Source: Saprospirales bacterium (lineage in GTDB: Bacteria; Bacteroidota; Bacteroidia; Chitinophagales; Saprospiraceae). From it: a stretch of DNA of 64,000 nt. This document shows, piece by piece, positions 15,201-22,686 of the stretch; position 1 is the stretch's first letter; every line of letters begins with the position of its first letter. Both the position numbers and the translations under genes were made by a program. The DNA lies in assembly GCA_016711045.1 (NCBI GenBank), contig JADJTT010000003.1, forward strand, positions 434,001 to 498,000. Direction: 5' to 3'. Below the pieces are notes generated by a model, which worked only from the letters and a program-made list of their open reading frames with translations, made no database searches and was not told the origin of the DNA.

Positions 15201-18200
15201 CGCTGCCTCTGCGTAAAAAGCATCCCTGGTTTTGTCCATAAAGTCGACGAACAGGCGGCCCAGTTTTTCGTATTTGTCTCCTCCTGTTGGTGGCGGAACC
15301 GAATAATTGACTTCCTGTGGAGGTCTTTCAGTAGAATGGGCTTTGGAAACTACAGGTTCCGGAACTAGTTGAACAATCACGGGAGCCTCCTTTTCAACAG
15401 CAGATTTCGTTCTCCCATGTCCCGCGGCATACAACCCGCACAAAGCCTGGTTGAACGATTCTACATCGGCGATCTTGGGCATATTGGTGAAGAGGTTAAA
15501 TACATCGTCATTGTCAGACATAATATCCTTGACGAATCCGTTCAGGGCTTTTTTGGGGCCCATTTCGATAAAAACCCGGACCCCTTCTTCGTAGAGTTTT
15601 TTCACTCCTTTTACAAATTGTACGGGTGAGGCTACCTGTTTGGACAGAATATCCACGATCTGGGGTTTAACTCCGGCGCCAGACGGGTAAAAATCGCCTG
15701 AAATATTGGCAATAACAGGGATGGATGGACTTTGGATATGGAGGCCGTCCAATACTACTTTGAGCGGTTCACTGGCTGGAGCCACGATTTGAGTATGGAA
15801 AGCATGGCTTACCGGCAGTTCGCTGACATGGAATCCGGCGTCTTTGCACAATTGCATGGCTTCGAGCACCGGCTGGGTAGCGCCACCGATCACGGACTGA
15901 CCGTTGCTGTTGATGTTGGCTATTTCTACGTAGCCTTCCACCTTTTTCAGCACTTCATAGATCTTTTCGTAAGGCGCAAAGATGGCGGCCATTTTCCCTT
16001 TATCATCCACCTGTACCTTGGCCATCTGGTGGCCTCTTGCGCTCACCGCTTCCAGGGCTTCCTCGAAAGAAATCACGTCGGCACATACCAATGCGCCGTA
16101 TTCGCCCAGCGAATGGCCCATCACCATGTCCGGTTTGATGCCATAGGCCTGCATCAGGCGGCTCAGGGAGGTATCTACAGTCAGCACAGCCGGCTGGGTG
16201 ATCTCTGTCTGCTTAAGCTGCTCCTCCGCTTCCTCCATTTTTGCCGCGTCATCCCCATCCACATAGATAAATTCGGAGATAGGTTTGCCCAGGAGGGGTT
16301 TCATTACCTGGTCGGCCTGCCGGATGGTTTCCGCCACGATGGGTTCGGCACGTCTCAGCTCGTCGAGCATATTGACGTATTGAGAACCCTGGCCCGTGAA
16401 CAGAAAAGCTACTTTTCCCGGATTGCCGGTCCCATAGAATATGCCCTTGGCGTTGAGCACGCGCCAACTTCCGGGTTTATCGGATTGAAGCGCTTTGAGG
16501 GCGCGTTCGATTTTGGAAGCCAGTTCGCCCGCATCGGTAAAATCGACAGCGAGGCGGTGCGGGGCTTTGAGATCCCGTTCTTCCGGTATTTCAATGTCCG
16601 GGCAAAACCCGCCCTGTATTTTCGGAAGTTCGTCCTCCAGTATCTTAACCAGATTGTCCAACGAAGAACCCCCTCTCACATAGGCGCCTCTCAAAGGCTT
16701 CTTGGCCGGAGCCGGCTCACCTGTTTCCGGCACATTTACATGCATGGAGACCTGGGTGCGGGTTTCCTGTTTTATTCTTCCCGGAATGTACTCTTCCAAT
16801 ACGGCGTGGAAGTTCGTGCCCCCGAAGCCAAACGCGCTGACCCCACAACGACGGACCTCTTGTCCATTCAATTCCCAGGGTCTCAATTGCGTATTTACAT
16901 AAAAAGGAGAGGTATTGAAATCGACATTGGGGTTGGGCTCATTGAAATTGAGGCTAGGCGGCAGCACTTTTTCATAGAGGGCCATCGTAGCTTTCATAAT
17001 CCCTGCAGAGCCTGCGCCTCCTTTCAGGTGCCCGATATTGGATTTGACGGAGCCCAGTGCTATTGATCCCTTTTTATGCACATAATCGCCAAACACTTCG
17101 TGCAAACACTGCAATTCTACGGCATCGCCTACGGAGGTAGAGGTGCCATGTCCTTCAATCATGGAAACGGTGGCCGGCGAAACACCGGCATTTTCCCATG
17201 CTCTTTTCACGGCCAGTTTCTGCCCTACCGGATTAGGGGCAGTGATTCCCTTTCCTTTTCCATCGCTCGAGCCGCCAAATCCGCGAATCACCGCATAGAT
17301 CTTATCTCCATCGCGCTCGGCGTCTTCCAGGCGTTTCAATATAAACAACGAGGCTCCTTCTCCCATGACGAACCCGTCTGCGCCCTTGGCATAAGGACGG
17401 GTTCCCGTTGCGGAAAGGGCGCCGATCTTACAAAACTTCACAAAGGTGGATGGACTCATATTGGAATCGATCCCTCCGGAGATGACCAAATCGTAATCGT
17501 ATTCTTCCAGGCCTTCGATGGCAGCCGTCATGGCGGCCATGGCGGAGGCACATGCCGCATCGGTCACATAATTGGGGCCTCGGAAATTGTAGAGCGCCGC
17601 GATCCGCCCCGCTACAATATTGGAAAGCTCCCCGGGCATGGTGTCTTCGGTGATGCGGGGAAAAAAGTCATCGAGTTGAGCTTTCATTTCTCCAATAATA
17701 TCCCGCTTCACCTTATCCGGAAAAGCCGCAAAGCTTCCGGAATTGGCCATCATCGTTTCATATTCGGGAAACAGGACCCGGGCGGAGGAGTAAAGATGTT
17801 GATCTCCACCCATCGCATTGCCGAGGATGACAGCCGTGCGTTCCGGATCGAATTGCTTTTCCGGATAGCCAAAATCCTGGAGCGCTTCGCGAGAAGCCGA
17901 AATGGCCCAGATCTGTGTCAAGTCCATCAGGTCGCTCACTTTGGGAGGGATGGGCAGGCGCCAGCCCAGTGGATCCCATTTCCAATCCCGGACCCATCCA
18001 CCGATGCGGCTGTAGGTTTTGTCCGGGGCTTTTGGGTCGGGATCGTAGTAGAGAGTCGAATCCCAGCGATCTTTAGACACCTCACTGATGCTGTATTTAC
18101 CGGTTTTGATATTGTTCCAGAATGCGGGTAGATTAGCTGCATCGGGCATGATGGCGCCGACACCGACAATAGCGATCGCTTTATGGTTGGAGTTTTTCAT
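9255..18200 (-). CDS. PUFA-synthase-like type I polyketide/fatty acid megasynthase (KS-AT-KS-ACPx5-KR-DH)
   Basis: 2981 residues. KS1 (about 8-475) has the triad C217 (TDAACASAM), H351 (EGHGTSTS) and H391 (KSNIGHLKGG). An AT follows (about 605-935) with S697 in GHSLGE. KS2 (about 1015-1530) keeps C1256 (NAACASG), but its histidines lie in SHETYTPARGG (H1404) and GYTGHAM (H1444), a divergent form. Five ACP repeats lie at about 1600-2130; all have DT instead of DS at the phosphopantetheine site. The KR has TGAAGS and Y2578 in TDYSAAN. The DH is a hotdog domain with H2719 (DHEISSTPVLPG). There is no enoyl reductase domain, and pfaB/C/D are absent nearby. Tandem ACPs and the KS-AT-ACPn-KR-DH order resemble PfaA of polyunsaturated fatty acid synthases, with an added KS. 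It probably builds a long unsaturated or hydroxylated acyl chain. The product is unknown. Confidence 0.92.
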   Translation of the reverse strand: MKNSNHKAIAIVGVGAIMPDAANLPAFWNNIKTGKYSISEVSKDRWDSTLYYDPDPKAPDKTYSRIGGWVRDWKWDPLGWRLPIPPKVSDLMDLTQIWAISASREALQDFGYPEKQFDPERTAVILGNAMGGDQHLYSSARVLFPEYETMMANSGSFAAFPDKVKRDIIGEMKAQLDDFFPRITEDTMPGELSNIVAGRIAALYNFRGPNYVTDAACASAMAAMTAAIEGLEEYDYDLVISGGIDSNMSPSTFVKFCKIGALSATGTRPYAKGADGFVMGEGASLFILKRLEDAERDGDKIYAVIRGFGGSSDGKGKGITAPNPVGQKLAVKRAWENAGVSPATVSMIEGHGTSTSVGDAVELQCLHEVFGDYVHKKGSIALGSVKSNIGHLKGGAGSAGIMKATMALYEKVLPPSLNFNEPNPNVDFNTSPFYVNTQLRPWELNGQEVRRCGVSAFGFGGTNFHAVLEEYIPGRIKQETRTQVSMHVNVPETGEPAPAKKPLRGAYVRGGSSLDNLVKILEDELPKIQGGFCPDIEIPEERDLKAPHRLAVDFTDAGELASKIERALKALQSDKPGSWRVLNAKGIFYGTGNPGKVAFLFTGQGSQYVNMLDELRRAEPIVAETIRQADQVMKPLLGKPISEFIYVDGDDAAKMEEAEEQLKQTEITQPAVLTVDTSLSRLMQAYGIKPDMVMGHSLGEYGALVCADVISFEEALEAVSARGHQMAKVQVDDKGKMAAIFAPYEKIYEVLKKVEGYVEIANINSNGQSVIGGATQPVLEAMQLCKDAGFHVSELPVSHAFHTQIVAPASEPLKVVLDGLHIQSPSIPVIANISGDFYPSGAGVKPQIVDILSKQVASPVQFVKGVKKLYEEGVRVFIEMGPKKALNGFVKDIMSDNDDVFNLFTNMPKIADVESFNQALCGLYAAGHGRTKSAVEKEAPVIVQLVPEPVVSKAHSTERPPQEVNYSVPPPTGGDKYEKLGRLFVDFMDKTRDAFYAEAAPVKTREVWVTGAAIGLPGVDGVFKDSNVARILNGDQFIMPIPDHLQQAMVDKNITRLVKTGKGGPRFETIDKTKDVIKLAGQKLNLDLVRDFDFPEERTHALDVVTMLAIGAGIDAMRDAGIPLSMSYKTTSTGSKLPDRWLLPEALRDDTGIIFASAFPGYNAYASEIRRYHEDQSRKKQLELLSDIRQKLAAAGDASGLVKQVDAQIAAIQKEREDNPYIFDRRFLFRVLGMGHSQFAEYIGARGPNIHMNAACASGTMAMGLAKTWIEAGKCRRVIILSADDITSEETLDWFASGFLASGAAATDERIEDAALPFDRRRHGMIIGMGSAAVVVESGEAARERGLSPICEVLGAISANSAFHGTRLDVEHIKGVMAEMIDQSEKDWGIDRHEIAGKTVFISHETYTPARGGSASAEVHALRHVFQNSADKIVIANTKGYTGHAMAVGIEDVLGIKSIETGIVPPVANFKEIDPELGMLNLSKGGAYPVTYALRLAAGFGSQISMCLMRWVPTPDGRHRKPDELGYQYRIADQEKWNNWLRSISDKTSPSLEVYMRNLRIAEPSLAPNFHSPNGKENGFLVVEEELAPQPEVAMVADAPIATNAVETAILELIAEKTGYPPDMLDIDLDLEADLGVDTVKQAELFADIRELYGIERDDSILLSDFPTLRHIIQFVFDKKPELKTQIQAPATAPTQVVADVPVPSADGVQEKVLQLIAEKTGYPADMLDPDLDLEADLGIDTVKQAELFAEVRSAYGIERDDTVQLADFPTLKHIVQFVYDKRPELATAPVAAPPKVVAAAPASTPSPVAKTSAVMETVLALIAEKTGYPADMLDPDLDLEADLGIDTVKQAELFAEIRENYDIPRDDSVDLSNFPTLNHIIQFVYDKRPDLATAPAMPVAPKAEVKASVPAPIPAPARKEETAVESNEVLETILNLISEKTGYPKDMLDPDLDLEADLGIDTVKQAELFAEIRGEYDIPREDDLVLSEFPTLNHIVGFVLERRPDLAAKVDVSKTMPAPAAPIEASPAIAPKAGSTDAAVLERVLDLIAEKTGYPKDMLDPDLDLEADLGIDTVKQAELFAEIRGEYDIPRDDSIDLSEFPTLNHIVQFVLDRRPATSGGGATVSSVAETSQAVAIPEGTITGSEAEAMKVLRRVPVAQLRPGLEYCKPTGVEIREGGLYLLMSDDAGAGKALEKELKKRKARVQVLNPAAERDELEQQLQNWIAEQPVDGVYWFSSLDVVQPASELNFGEWKALTHRHVKLLHATMRTITRTQDTAPFLLSATRLGGRFGYDEKGAISPLGGAVCGFTKSYKREHPETLAKVVDFGDIKKPADLLKALLDELAYDPGIVEIGYFDDQRWTIGLEVQPWPVEAEKLKLGSDSVFLVTGAAGSIVSAIIADLARKVGGGTFHLLDLAEKPDPGDPDLQLFRTDKEGLKRALFTRLTAEGKKVTPVMIEKTLAGLERKDAALQAVEAIESVGGKTHYHSVNLLRSEDMAKVMKNIRKESKRIDVLMHAGGLEISQLLPNKSTAEFDLVFDVKADGWYNMMTSLGDFPIGRIVVFSSIAGRFGNAGQTDYSAANDFLCKSMSNLKTTRPDTIGIALDWTAWDAIGMASRGSIPTIMKAAGIDMLPPDAGIGFLEKALAACNETTEMVVAQSLGLMLEEFEPNGGVDLEKMNEVIQKNGGLMIQQVENAGLYKGFVVSGEFNPKEQAFLYDHEISSTPVLPGVMGIEAMAEAVRTLYPDWRVEEVFEVEFHSPFKFYRSEPRTVYVRYFVAAEGDDLIGHCVLFGTRKLHGKEEEEVTDHFHGKVRLTKRPEGEPQSLDLKPKAKKGGVAAANIYELYFHGPAYQVLENAWTEGDRLVALMAKALPANHVPEKASLLAMPRHIETCFQAAGLIEMGRHDRMGLPAAVGACTVLPHTQRTGTAFCGGRPKGETYDITIVDKNGVIYLAAAGYQTSALPGNVDEEKNKALKAIFGI
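11883..13375 (-). repeat. Five tandem acyl-carrier-protein repeats within the megasynthase
   Basis: Five copies of a domain of about 75 residues with Ala/Pro-rich linkers. The core is EKTGYPxDMLDxDLDLEADLG, then xDTVKQAELFA, ending FPTLxHIxxFV. The Thr codons that replace the usual Ser lie at 13284-13286, 12975-12977, 12657-12659, 12312-12314 and 11979-11981 (residues 1639, 1742, 1848, 1963, 2074). Copies 4 and 5 are closest to each other, which suggests recent duplication. Thr is written both ACC and ACG, so the substitution is not one copied codon. Confidence 0.92.
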
Positions 18201-18271
18201 TTCTTACTCAAATTTTCAATAAAAGGCTGCTTATCAAGTGGTTTAATAGACTCAGAACATCTAAAGCGACC

Positions 18272-19936
18272 TCACTTCGCAAAGGGGGCATAGATGTCAT
18301 CGCGAACCTGGTCCATATCTGCCAAAAGTCCCTGCTGGGCTTCATACACGCTGTTCATGTTCAAATTCCGGATAAAGGCGCGCATAGTTTCTTCATCGGT
18401 TTCCCTGGCGCTCATGATCCAGCGCAACCCATCTTGTCCCACCTTCATGGCGGCTTCGCGGGCAAATATCCTGCTCATCGCTGCGAGGGTGCTTGCCTCA
18501 AAATGCACATTGGATTTTTCATGGGTGTGCCCGTCCTGGCGCCTCGCTGCTCTACGTGCAAAGGCCGCAGCGCTTTCGGCATAGGCGATCCATTCACCGA
18601 TGCGGAATTGAATGTGCTGATTTCTGGTGAGCCGGTTAATGCGGGCCCATTCCAGCATATCGGCCAGCAGGTGAAATCCGGTCGCGCAGATCTGTGCCCC
18701 CACATCCGGATGGGTAGCGTGGAGTTTCTCCATATCAACGGCCATATCGTGGTAGAAATCGCCACCGGTTTTGAGGTGAAGTTGCCAGCGGTCGCGGGAG
18801 ATGGTCATCTCCATGATCTCGGATGTGCCTTCATAAATGGTGGTGATGCGCACATCTCTTTTGAACTTTTCCACCATATATTCCCGGGTATATCCATAAC
18901 CACCGAGGGCCTGGATACTGGCATCAGCAGCCATATTGCCGGCCTCTGTGGCCAGGTACTTCGCGATAGCCCCTTCCGTGTTCAGGTTTCCGCCTTCCTC
19001 GTCCAGCCGTTCGGCGGTTTCTTCCACAAAGGAACGGGCCGCTTCGAGACGGCAGGCATGCGGCACGATCAGTTTATGGGTATATCCTTGTTTTTCGGAT
19101 AGCGGGCCGCCCCGTTGGATGCGTTCGGTCGAATACTTGATGGCACGTGACAAGGCGGCCCATCCGGCGCCTAAGCCAAATGCGGCTACCATCAGGCGGG
19201 TGTATCCAAATACGAGTTGAGCCTGGAAGAGCCCTTTTCCTTCCCCTTCACCCACCAGGTTTTCTGCGGGGACAAATACATCTTCCAGGGAGAGCGCTGC
19301 GGTATTGCTGGCCCGAATGCCGTGTTTGTCTTCCGGTACCCCGTGTGAAAAGCCTTTGGCGCCTTTTTCCATCACAAACCAGGTAGGTCCGCCGGGCGCT
19401 TTGGCCAGAATGGTATACATATCGGCATAACCGCCGTTGCTGATCCACTGCTTATTTCCGTTGAGTTTATACCCGATGACCTTGCCATCCTCTTCTACCG
19501 GGGTGGCCGTGGTTCGGATCGAGCCCAGATCGCTTCCGGCTTCCGGCTCGGTAGCGCCATAGGCGAGCAGGAGTCCTTCCGACGCAATGCGGGTGAGCCA
19601 TTTTTCTTTCTGGGCTTCCGTAGCGCCAAAGACGATAGGATCAGACCCCAGGAAGGTGGCAAATACGCCGGTGGCCACGCCGACGTCGACAGAGGCAAGC
19701 GCTTCACACACCCGATAGGAGTCATAAGCTCCACCTCCCATCCCTCCAAATTGTTCGGGAATAAAAATGAGATGCACACCCAGCCCGTCCCCACACACCT
19801 GGCGGATGAGTTCGATGGGAAATACATCGTCATGGTCTAACTGCAAGAGTTTCTGGTCCGTAAAATTTTCACTGGAAAAATCGAGGACAGCATCCACGAT
19901 CATGTGGAGTTCGGAGGGGTTCACACCTTTTGCCAT
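18272..19936 (-). CDS. Acyl-CoA dehydrogenase-family flavoprotein
   Basis: 554 residues. FAD-dependent fold: N-terminal helices, LLLAYGATEPEAGSDLGSIRTTA (FAD/substrate loop), NGNKQWISNGG, and the C-terminal ALGGYGYTREYMVEKFKRD followed by TIYEGTSEI, whose Glu is the usual catalytic base. It has about 150 residues beyond the normal end, as in very-long-chain-type members. It starts the unit that continues 71 bases later with the megasynthase. Placed there it may act on the acyl product or on a carrier-bound intermediate, putting in a trans double bond (or acting as a stand-in reductase). That role is inference. A perfect 52-bp palindrome lies 39 bases upstream of its start. Confidence 0.9.
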   Translation of the reverse strand: MAKGVNPSELHMIVDAVLDFSSENFTDQKLLQLDHDDVFPIELIRQVCGDGLGVHLIFIPEQFGGMGGGAYDSYRVCEALASVDVGVATGVFATFLGSDPIVFGATEAQKEKWLTRIASEGLLLAYGATEPEAGSDLGSIRTTATPVEEDGKVIGYKLNGNKQWISNGGYADMYTILAKAPGGPTWFVMEKGAKGFSHGVPEDKHGIRASNTAALSLEDVFVPAENLVGEGEGKGLFQAQLVFGYTRLMVAAFGLGAGWAALSRAIKYSTERIQRGGPLSEKQGYTHKLIVPHACRLEAARSFVEETAERLDEEGGNLNTEGAIAKYLATEAGNMAADASIQALGGYGYTREYMVEKFKRDVRITTIYEGTSEIMEMTISRDRWQLHLKTGGDFYHDMAVDMEKLHATHPDVGAQICATGFHLLADMLEWARINRLTRNQHIQFRIGEWIAYAESAAAFARRAARRQDGHTHEKSNVHFEASTLAAMSRIFAREAAMKVGQDGLRWIMSARETDEETMRAFIRNLNMNSVYEAQQGLLADMDQVRDDIYAPFAK

Positions 19937-19975
19937 AACGGTCGTTCTTTTTGTCTGGTTAAAAGAATGTTCTAT

Positions 19976-20027
19976 AGACTTTATTCAATATGGGCGCGCG
20001 TACGCGCGCCCATATTGAATAAAGTCT
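19976..20027. repeat. Perfect 52-bp palindrome without spacer
   Basis: The 26-base left arm runs AGACTTTATTCAATATGGGC and then GCGCGT, and is followed directly by its exact complement, so the centre is CGCGTACGCG. It lies upstream of the dehydrogenase-megasynthase unit, in the gap 19937-20259. The rest of that gap (20028-20202) shows nothing I can name. No gene ends here on either strand, so this is either a regulatory site or the terminator of an unseen transcript. Confidence 0.95.
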
Positions 20028-20202
20028 TATGTACAGCCTGGTAAAAAGACGAGGTCAGGGGAACCTGAATCGATTACCTGGTCTGAGGAAATTGGGCGAC
20101 AAAAATGTTTGAAGTGTAAGTAGGAGCGTCAAATAGTTGTTCTCCTAATAATGGGTGTGCGAAACAACGATAAAAGTACCAAATTCGCGGCACTTTCAAT
20201 AG

Positions 20203-20241
20203 AAAAGGCCCTTTCGTTTCCACGAAAGGGCCTTTTTTTTT
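20203..20241 (-). terminator. Terminator of the 20260-20766 gene
   Basis: Perfect 14-bp stem AAAAGGCCCTTTCG with its complement around a 6-base loop. It is flanked by an A-run and a T-run, just past the stop codon of the minus-strand gene. Confidence 0.92.
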
Positions 20242-20259
20242 TAGTACATGAAATGACCG

Positions 20260-20766
20260 TTAATTATCGGAATCCATTCCCCCCTCGGCATCATCATCGG
20301 CATCATCGTTCCACATATCCCGGATGCAGACATATTTGCCATCTCGTTTTTCAAAAACGGAAATGTACTTTCCCATGTGTTCTTTTCCAGCTGCATCTGT
20401 AAAGATACTTTTCCCTACCTCCACAGCCAAATCGCCTGCGGCAAATACGTCGACCACTTCAAAACGAATAGAATGCTCGGTAGTGTCGGAAGCCATTTTA
20501 TCTTTCATACGCGCCAAAATCGCGGCTTTCCCCATAACAGGTGGTTCATCATTAGGGAGGTTAACCGCATCTTCGGCGTAATAAGCCATAACGGCATCTG
20601 CATCTTTAGCGTTTTCTGCCACCGCGTAGGCATCCTCCATTACCTGCAATTCGGATCTGATCTGATCTAAATCGGGAGCGGGTGTTTCGGGTGGCGCAGC
20701 GGTTTGGCACGAACTCAGAAACAGGCCGACAATAGCAGTAAAAAATAAATGGGGTTTGACTTTCAT
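20260..20766 (-). CDS. NTF2-like (DUF4440/SnoaL-type) lipoprotein
   Basis: 168 residues. A lipoprotein signal peptide with lipobox LSSC (Cys20) is followed by a Pro/Thr-rich spacer. A cone-fold NTF2-like domain follows (about 38-150): VMEDAYAVAENAKDADAVMAYYAEDA, VMGKAAILARM, FEKRDGKYVCIRDMWN. Such domains bind small molecules or act as weak isomerases, and no active-site set is clear here. The acidic tail (DDADDDAEGGMDSDN) is unusual. It is downstream of a cytochrome c lipoprotein by 64 bases on the same strand, but has its own terminator. Confidence 0.78.
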   Translation of the reverse strand: MKVKPHLFFTAIVGLFLSSCQTAAPPETPAPDLDQIRSELQVMEDAYAVAENAKDADAVMAYYAEDAVNLPNDEPPVMGKAAILARMKDKMASDTTEHSIRFEVVDVFAAGDLAVEVGKSIFTDAAGKEHMGKYISVFEKRDGKYVCIRDMWNDDADDDAEGGMDSDN

Positions 20767-20830
20767 AACAATTAGTTTAGAGGTTAAAAGATGAAGATAA
20801 ACAAATTGTCATGAAAGTCGAACCCGCCAA

Positions 20831-21220
20831 TTACTCTTTCAACAACATAATGTACTTGACGATCTTCACGGCGTCTTCTTTCGTCACCGTAGGATGTGGC
20901 GTCATAACGGTATCTACCACCCAATTGCCTGAGCCTCCGGTCATAATCTTCTCGGCCAGCATATCCATTGCAGCTGCATCGCCCGCATATTTTTTGGCGA
21001 TCTCCTGGTAGGGTGGACCAATCATATTGTCCTCCACTTTGTGGCAATTATAGCAGTCGTTCGCTACTACCAATGCCAGGCCCGGTTCATAATCCGGGTG
21101 CATGGTAATGTCCGTTGGCTGGGTAGATTCGGATTGAGTTCCGGCAGCATCCGGCGGTGTATTATTGCCGCAAGCGACAATGAAAAGAATGCATGCGATT
21201 GAAGTAAAAATTCTGGTCAT
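20831..21220 (-). CDS. Class I c-type cytochrome lipoprotein
   Basis: 129 residues. Lipobox IVAC (Cys17) anchors it in a membrane facing the periplasm. After a Ser/Thr/Pro-rich linker comes a single haem domain of the c551 type: NDCYNCHKVEDNMIGPPY (CxxCH, haem attachment), GSGNWVVDTVMTPHPT (Met ligand in the usual position) and VKIVKYIMLLKE as the final helix. It should carry one electron to a terminal oxidase or another redox partner. The partner is not in the window. It is about 60 bases upstream of the NTF2-like lipoprotein. Confidence 0.9.
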   Translation of the reverse strand: MTRIFTSIACILFIVACGNNTPPDAAGTQSESTQPTDITMHPDYEPGLALVVANDCYNCHKVEDNMIGPPYQEIAKKYAGDAAAMDMLAEKIMTGGSGNWVVDTVMTPHPTVTKEDAVKIVKYIMLLKE

Positions 21221-21282
21221 AGCTTTCCTGTTTTGTTATTCAACAAAGTAAATAAAAGGGAGTGGAATCGCCATGATTTTTA

Positions 21283-22686
21283 TCACTTTTTTCCCTGCTT
21301 ATAGTCATCTATCCCCTGCAAGGCCTTCATATTGGAAGGGGTCTGAAGCAGGTCGTCAAAATTTTCCGGCTTTTCGTTTCGGAGAAAGACGGCCCAATAC
21401 GCTTCTTTTGTCATGGAGTCCCAGTGAATGAGGCCCTTTTGATATTGGCGGGTTTGAAACCCACTCAAAAAGATCAGGAATCCCCAAACTACCAGGGTCA
21501 ATACCCTGACCGGAATTTTTTGTCGAAACACCCATGTAAAAAAAGCCGCCAGCGGAATGGCCATCAAGCCATAGGAATCGATAGCGGGGCGCATCCCGTA
21601 GCTGCCGCCATACCACCAACTCCACCAGGAAAAGATCACATAGAAGTTGAGGGGAACGAATAACACCAGGGGCCAGAAAAAATCAGCGGCATATTTTTTC
21701 AGCAAAACAAGGCCGGCAAAGGCCAGTGCCATAATAGGGGTATAAATAAATAACCCTTTCCGATAGGAAAAGAAGCCGTAGAGCAGTTTGGGATCCGACC
21801 AGAAAAATCGTTCGCTTTCTCCATAGGAAAAGAAGAGCCATTTTCCCGATACATAGTGCCAGAATGCCATTTGTGGAATCCAGGGCAGGATAAAGGCCAC
21901 GCCAAAAAGCACGACGGATGGCCAGTTTTTCCAAAAAAACAATACCCGCTCTTTCAGGTCCGCTCCTTTTTGCACGCCAAAAAACGGAAGGAGCAAGCCG
22001 ACCAGGACATTGGTAGGCCGGATGAGCGCAATGAGCCCGAGCAGCAGGCCAAGCAGGAATGCGTTCCAAATACCGGGGTGCTGAAAATAGCGATACACCC
22101 CATACAGGAAAAAGCAAAACAAGCTAAAGTTGAACGCATGCACATGCAAGCCTTCCAGCGTGGAGTAGTACATGAGATTGGTGCCTACGCCAATGGATAA
22201 AATACTCAGGCCGGTAACCCAATCGGAAAAATAGGCCCGCAGCAATACTGACAGCAGGATCAAGGCCAGCATTACATAAAAATAAGTGCCATACACCAGA
22301 AAATTCTCATACGGTTTGGAGTAGCCGTTTTGGGGTTTGCCCGACAGGCCAGCCTTGATATGACCCAACCAGAAGAAAGGAAGGTGGAGATAGGCCAGCC
22401 CCATGGTAGTCTTGATATATCGTTTGCCAGTAGGCAATTCTTCACAAGTGACCTTATAGTGTGCCTTTAAATACCCTGGGAGGGTATCCATGTACTTGAG
22501 GTCGATATCTTTATAGATAAAAAAGGCCGGCAGGTAAGAATAATAAATAGCTGCATCATAGCGCAGCAGCGCTTCCTTGCGCCATTTCTTGTTGGCATCG
22601 TTGATATAAAAAAGCGAGGCGGCCACCAGCAGAATGGCCAGCGTCGAAACGGTGTGCCTCCAGTTGAGTCTTCTCCGGACTTTCAT
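21283..22686 (-). CDS. Polytopic membrane protein, glycosyltransferase-like (GT-C type)
   Basis: 467 residues from the ATG at 22686, which overlaps the upstream stop in an ATGA arrangement; a longer frame from 22740 would run into that gene. There are about ten to twelve hydrophobic spans. The first periplasmic loop (about 30-90: KKWRKEALLRYDAAIYYSYLP) is placed as in mannosyl/arabinosyl-type transferases, but no DD/DE pair is certain. Translational coupling to the GT2 glycosyltransferase suggests that the neighbour makes a polyprenyl-phosphate sugar and this protein uses it. That is inference. Confidence 0.7.
   Translation of the reverse strand: MKVRRRLNWRHTVSTLAILLVAASLFYINDANKKWRKEALLRYDAAIYYSYLPAFFIYKDIDLKYMDTLPGYLKAHYKVTCEELPTGKRYIKTTMGLAYLHLPFFWLGHIKAGLSGKPQNGYSKPYENFLVYGTYFYVMLALILLSVLLRAYFSDWVTGLSILSIGVGTNLMYYSTLEGLHVHAFNFSLFCFFLYGVYRYFQHPGIWNAFLLGLLLGLIALIRPTNVLVGLLLPFFGVQKGADLKERVLFFWKNWPSVVLFGVAFILPWIPQMAFWHYVSGKWLFFSYGESERFFWSDPKLLYGFFSYRKGLFIYTPIMALAFAGLVLLKKYAADFFWPLVLFVPLNFYVIFSWWSWWYGGSYGMRPAIDSYGLMAIPLAAFFTWVFRQKIPVRVLTLVVWGFLIFLSGFQTRQYQKGLIHWDSMTKEAYWAVFLRNEKPENFDDLLQTPSNMKALQGIDDYKQGKK

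Noticed and set aside
14232..17066. Several plus-strand open frames of 378-444 codons
   Set aside because: All are antisense to the KS/AT/KS part of the megasynthase. High G+C coding sequence often gives such shadows; none has recognisable domains.
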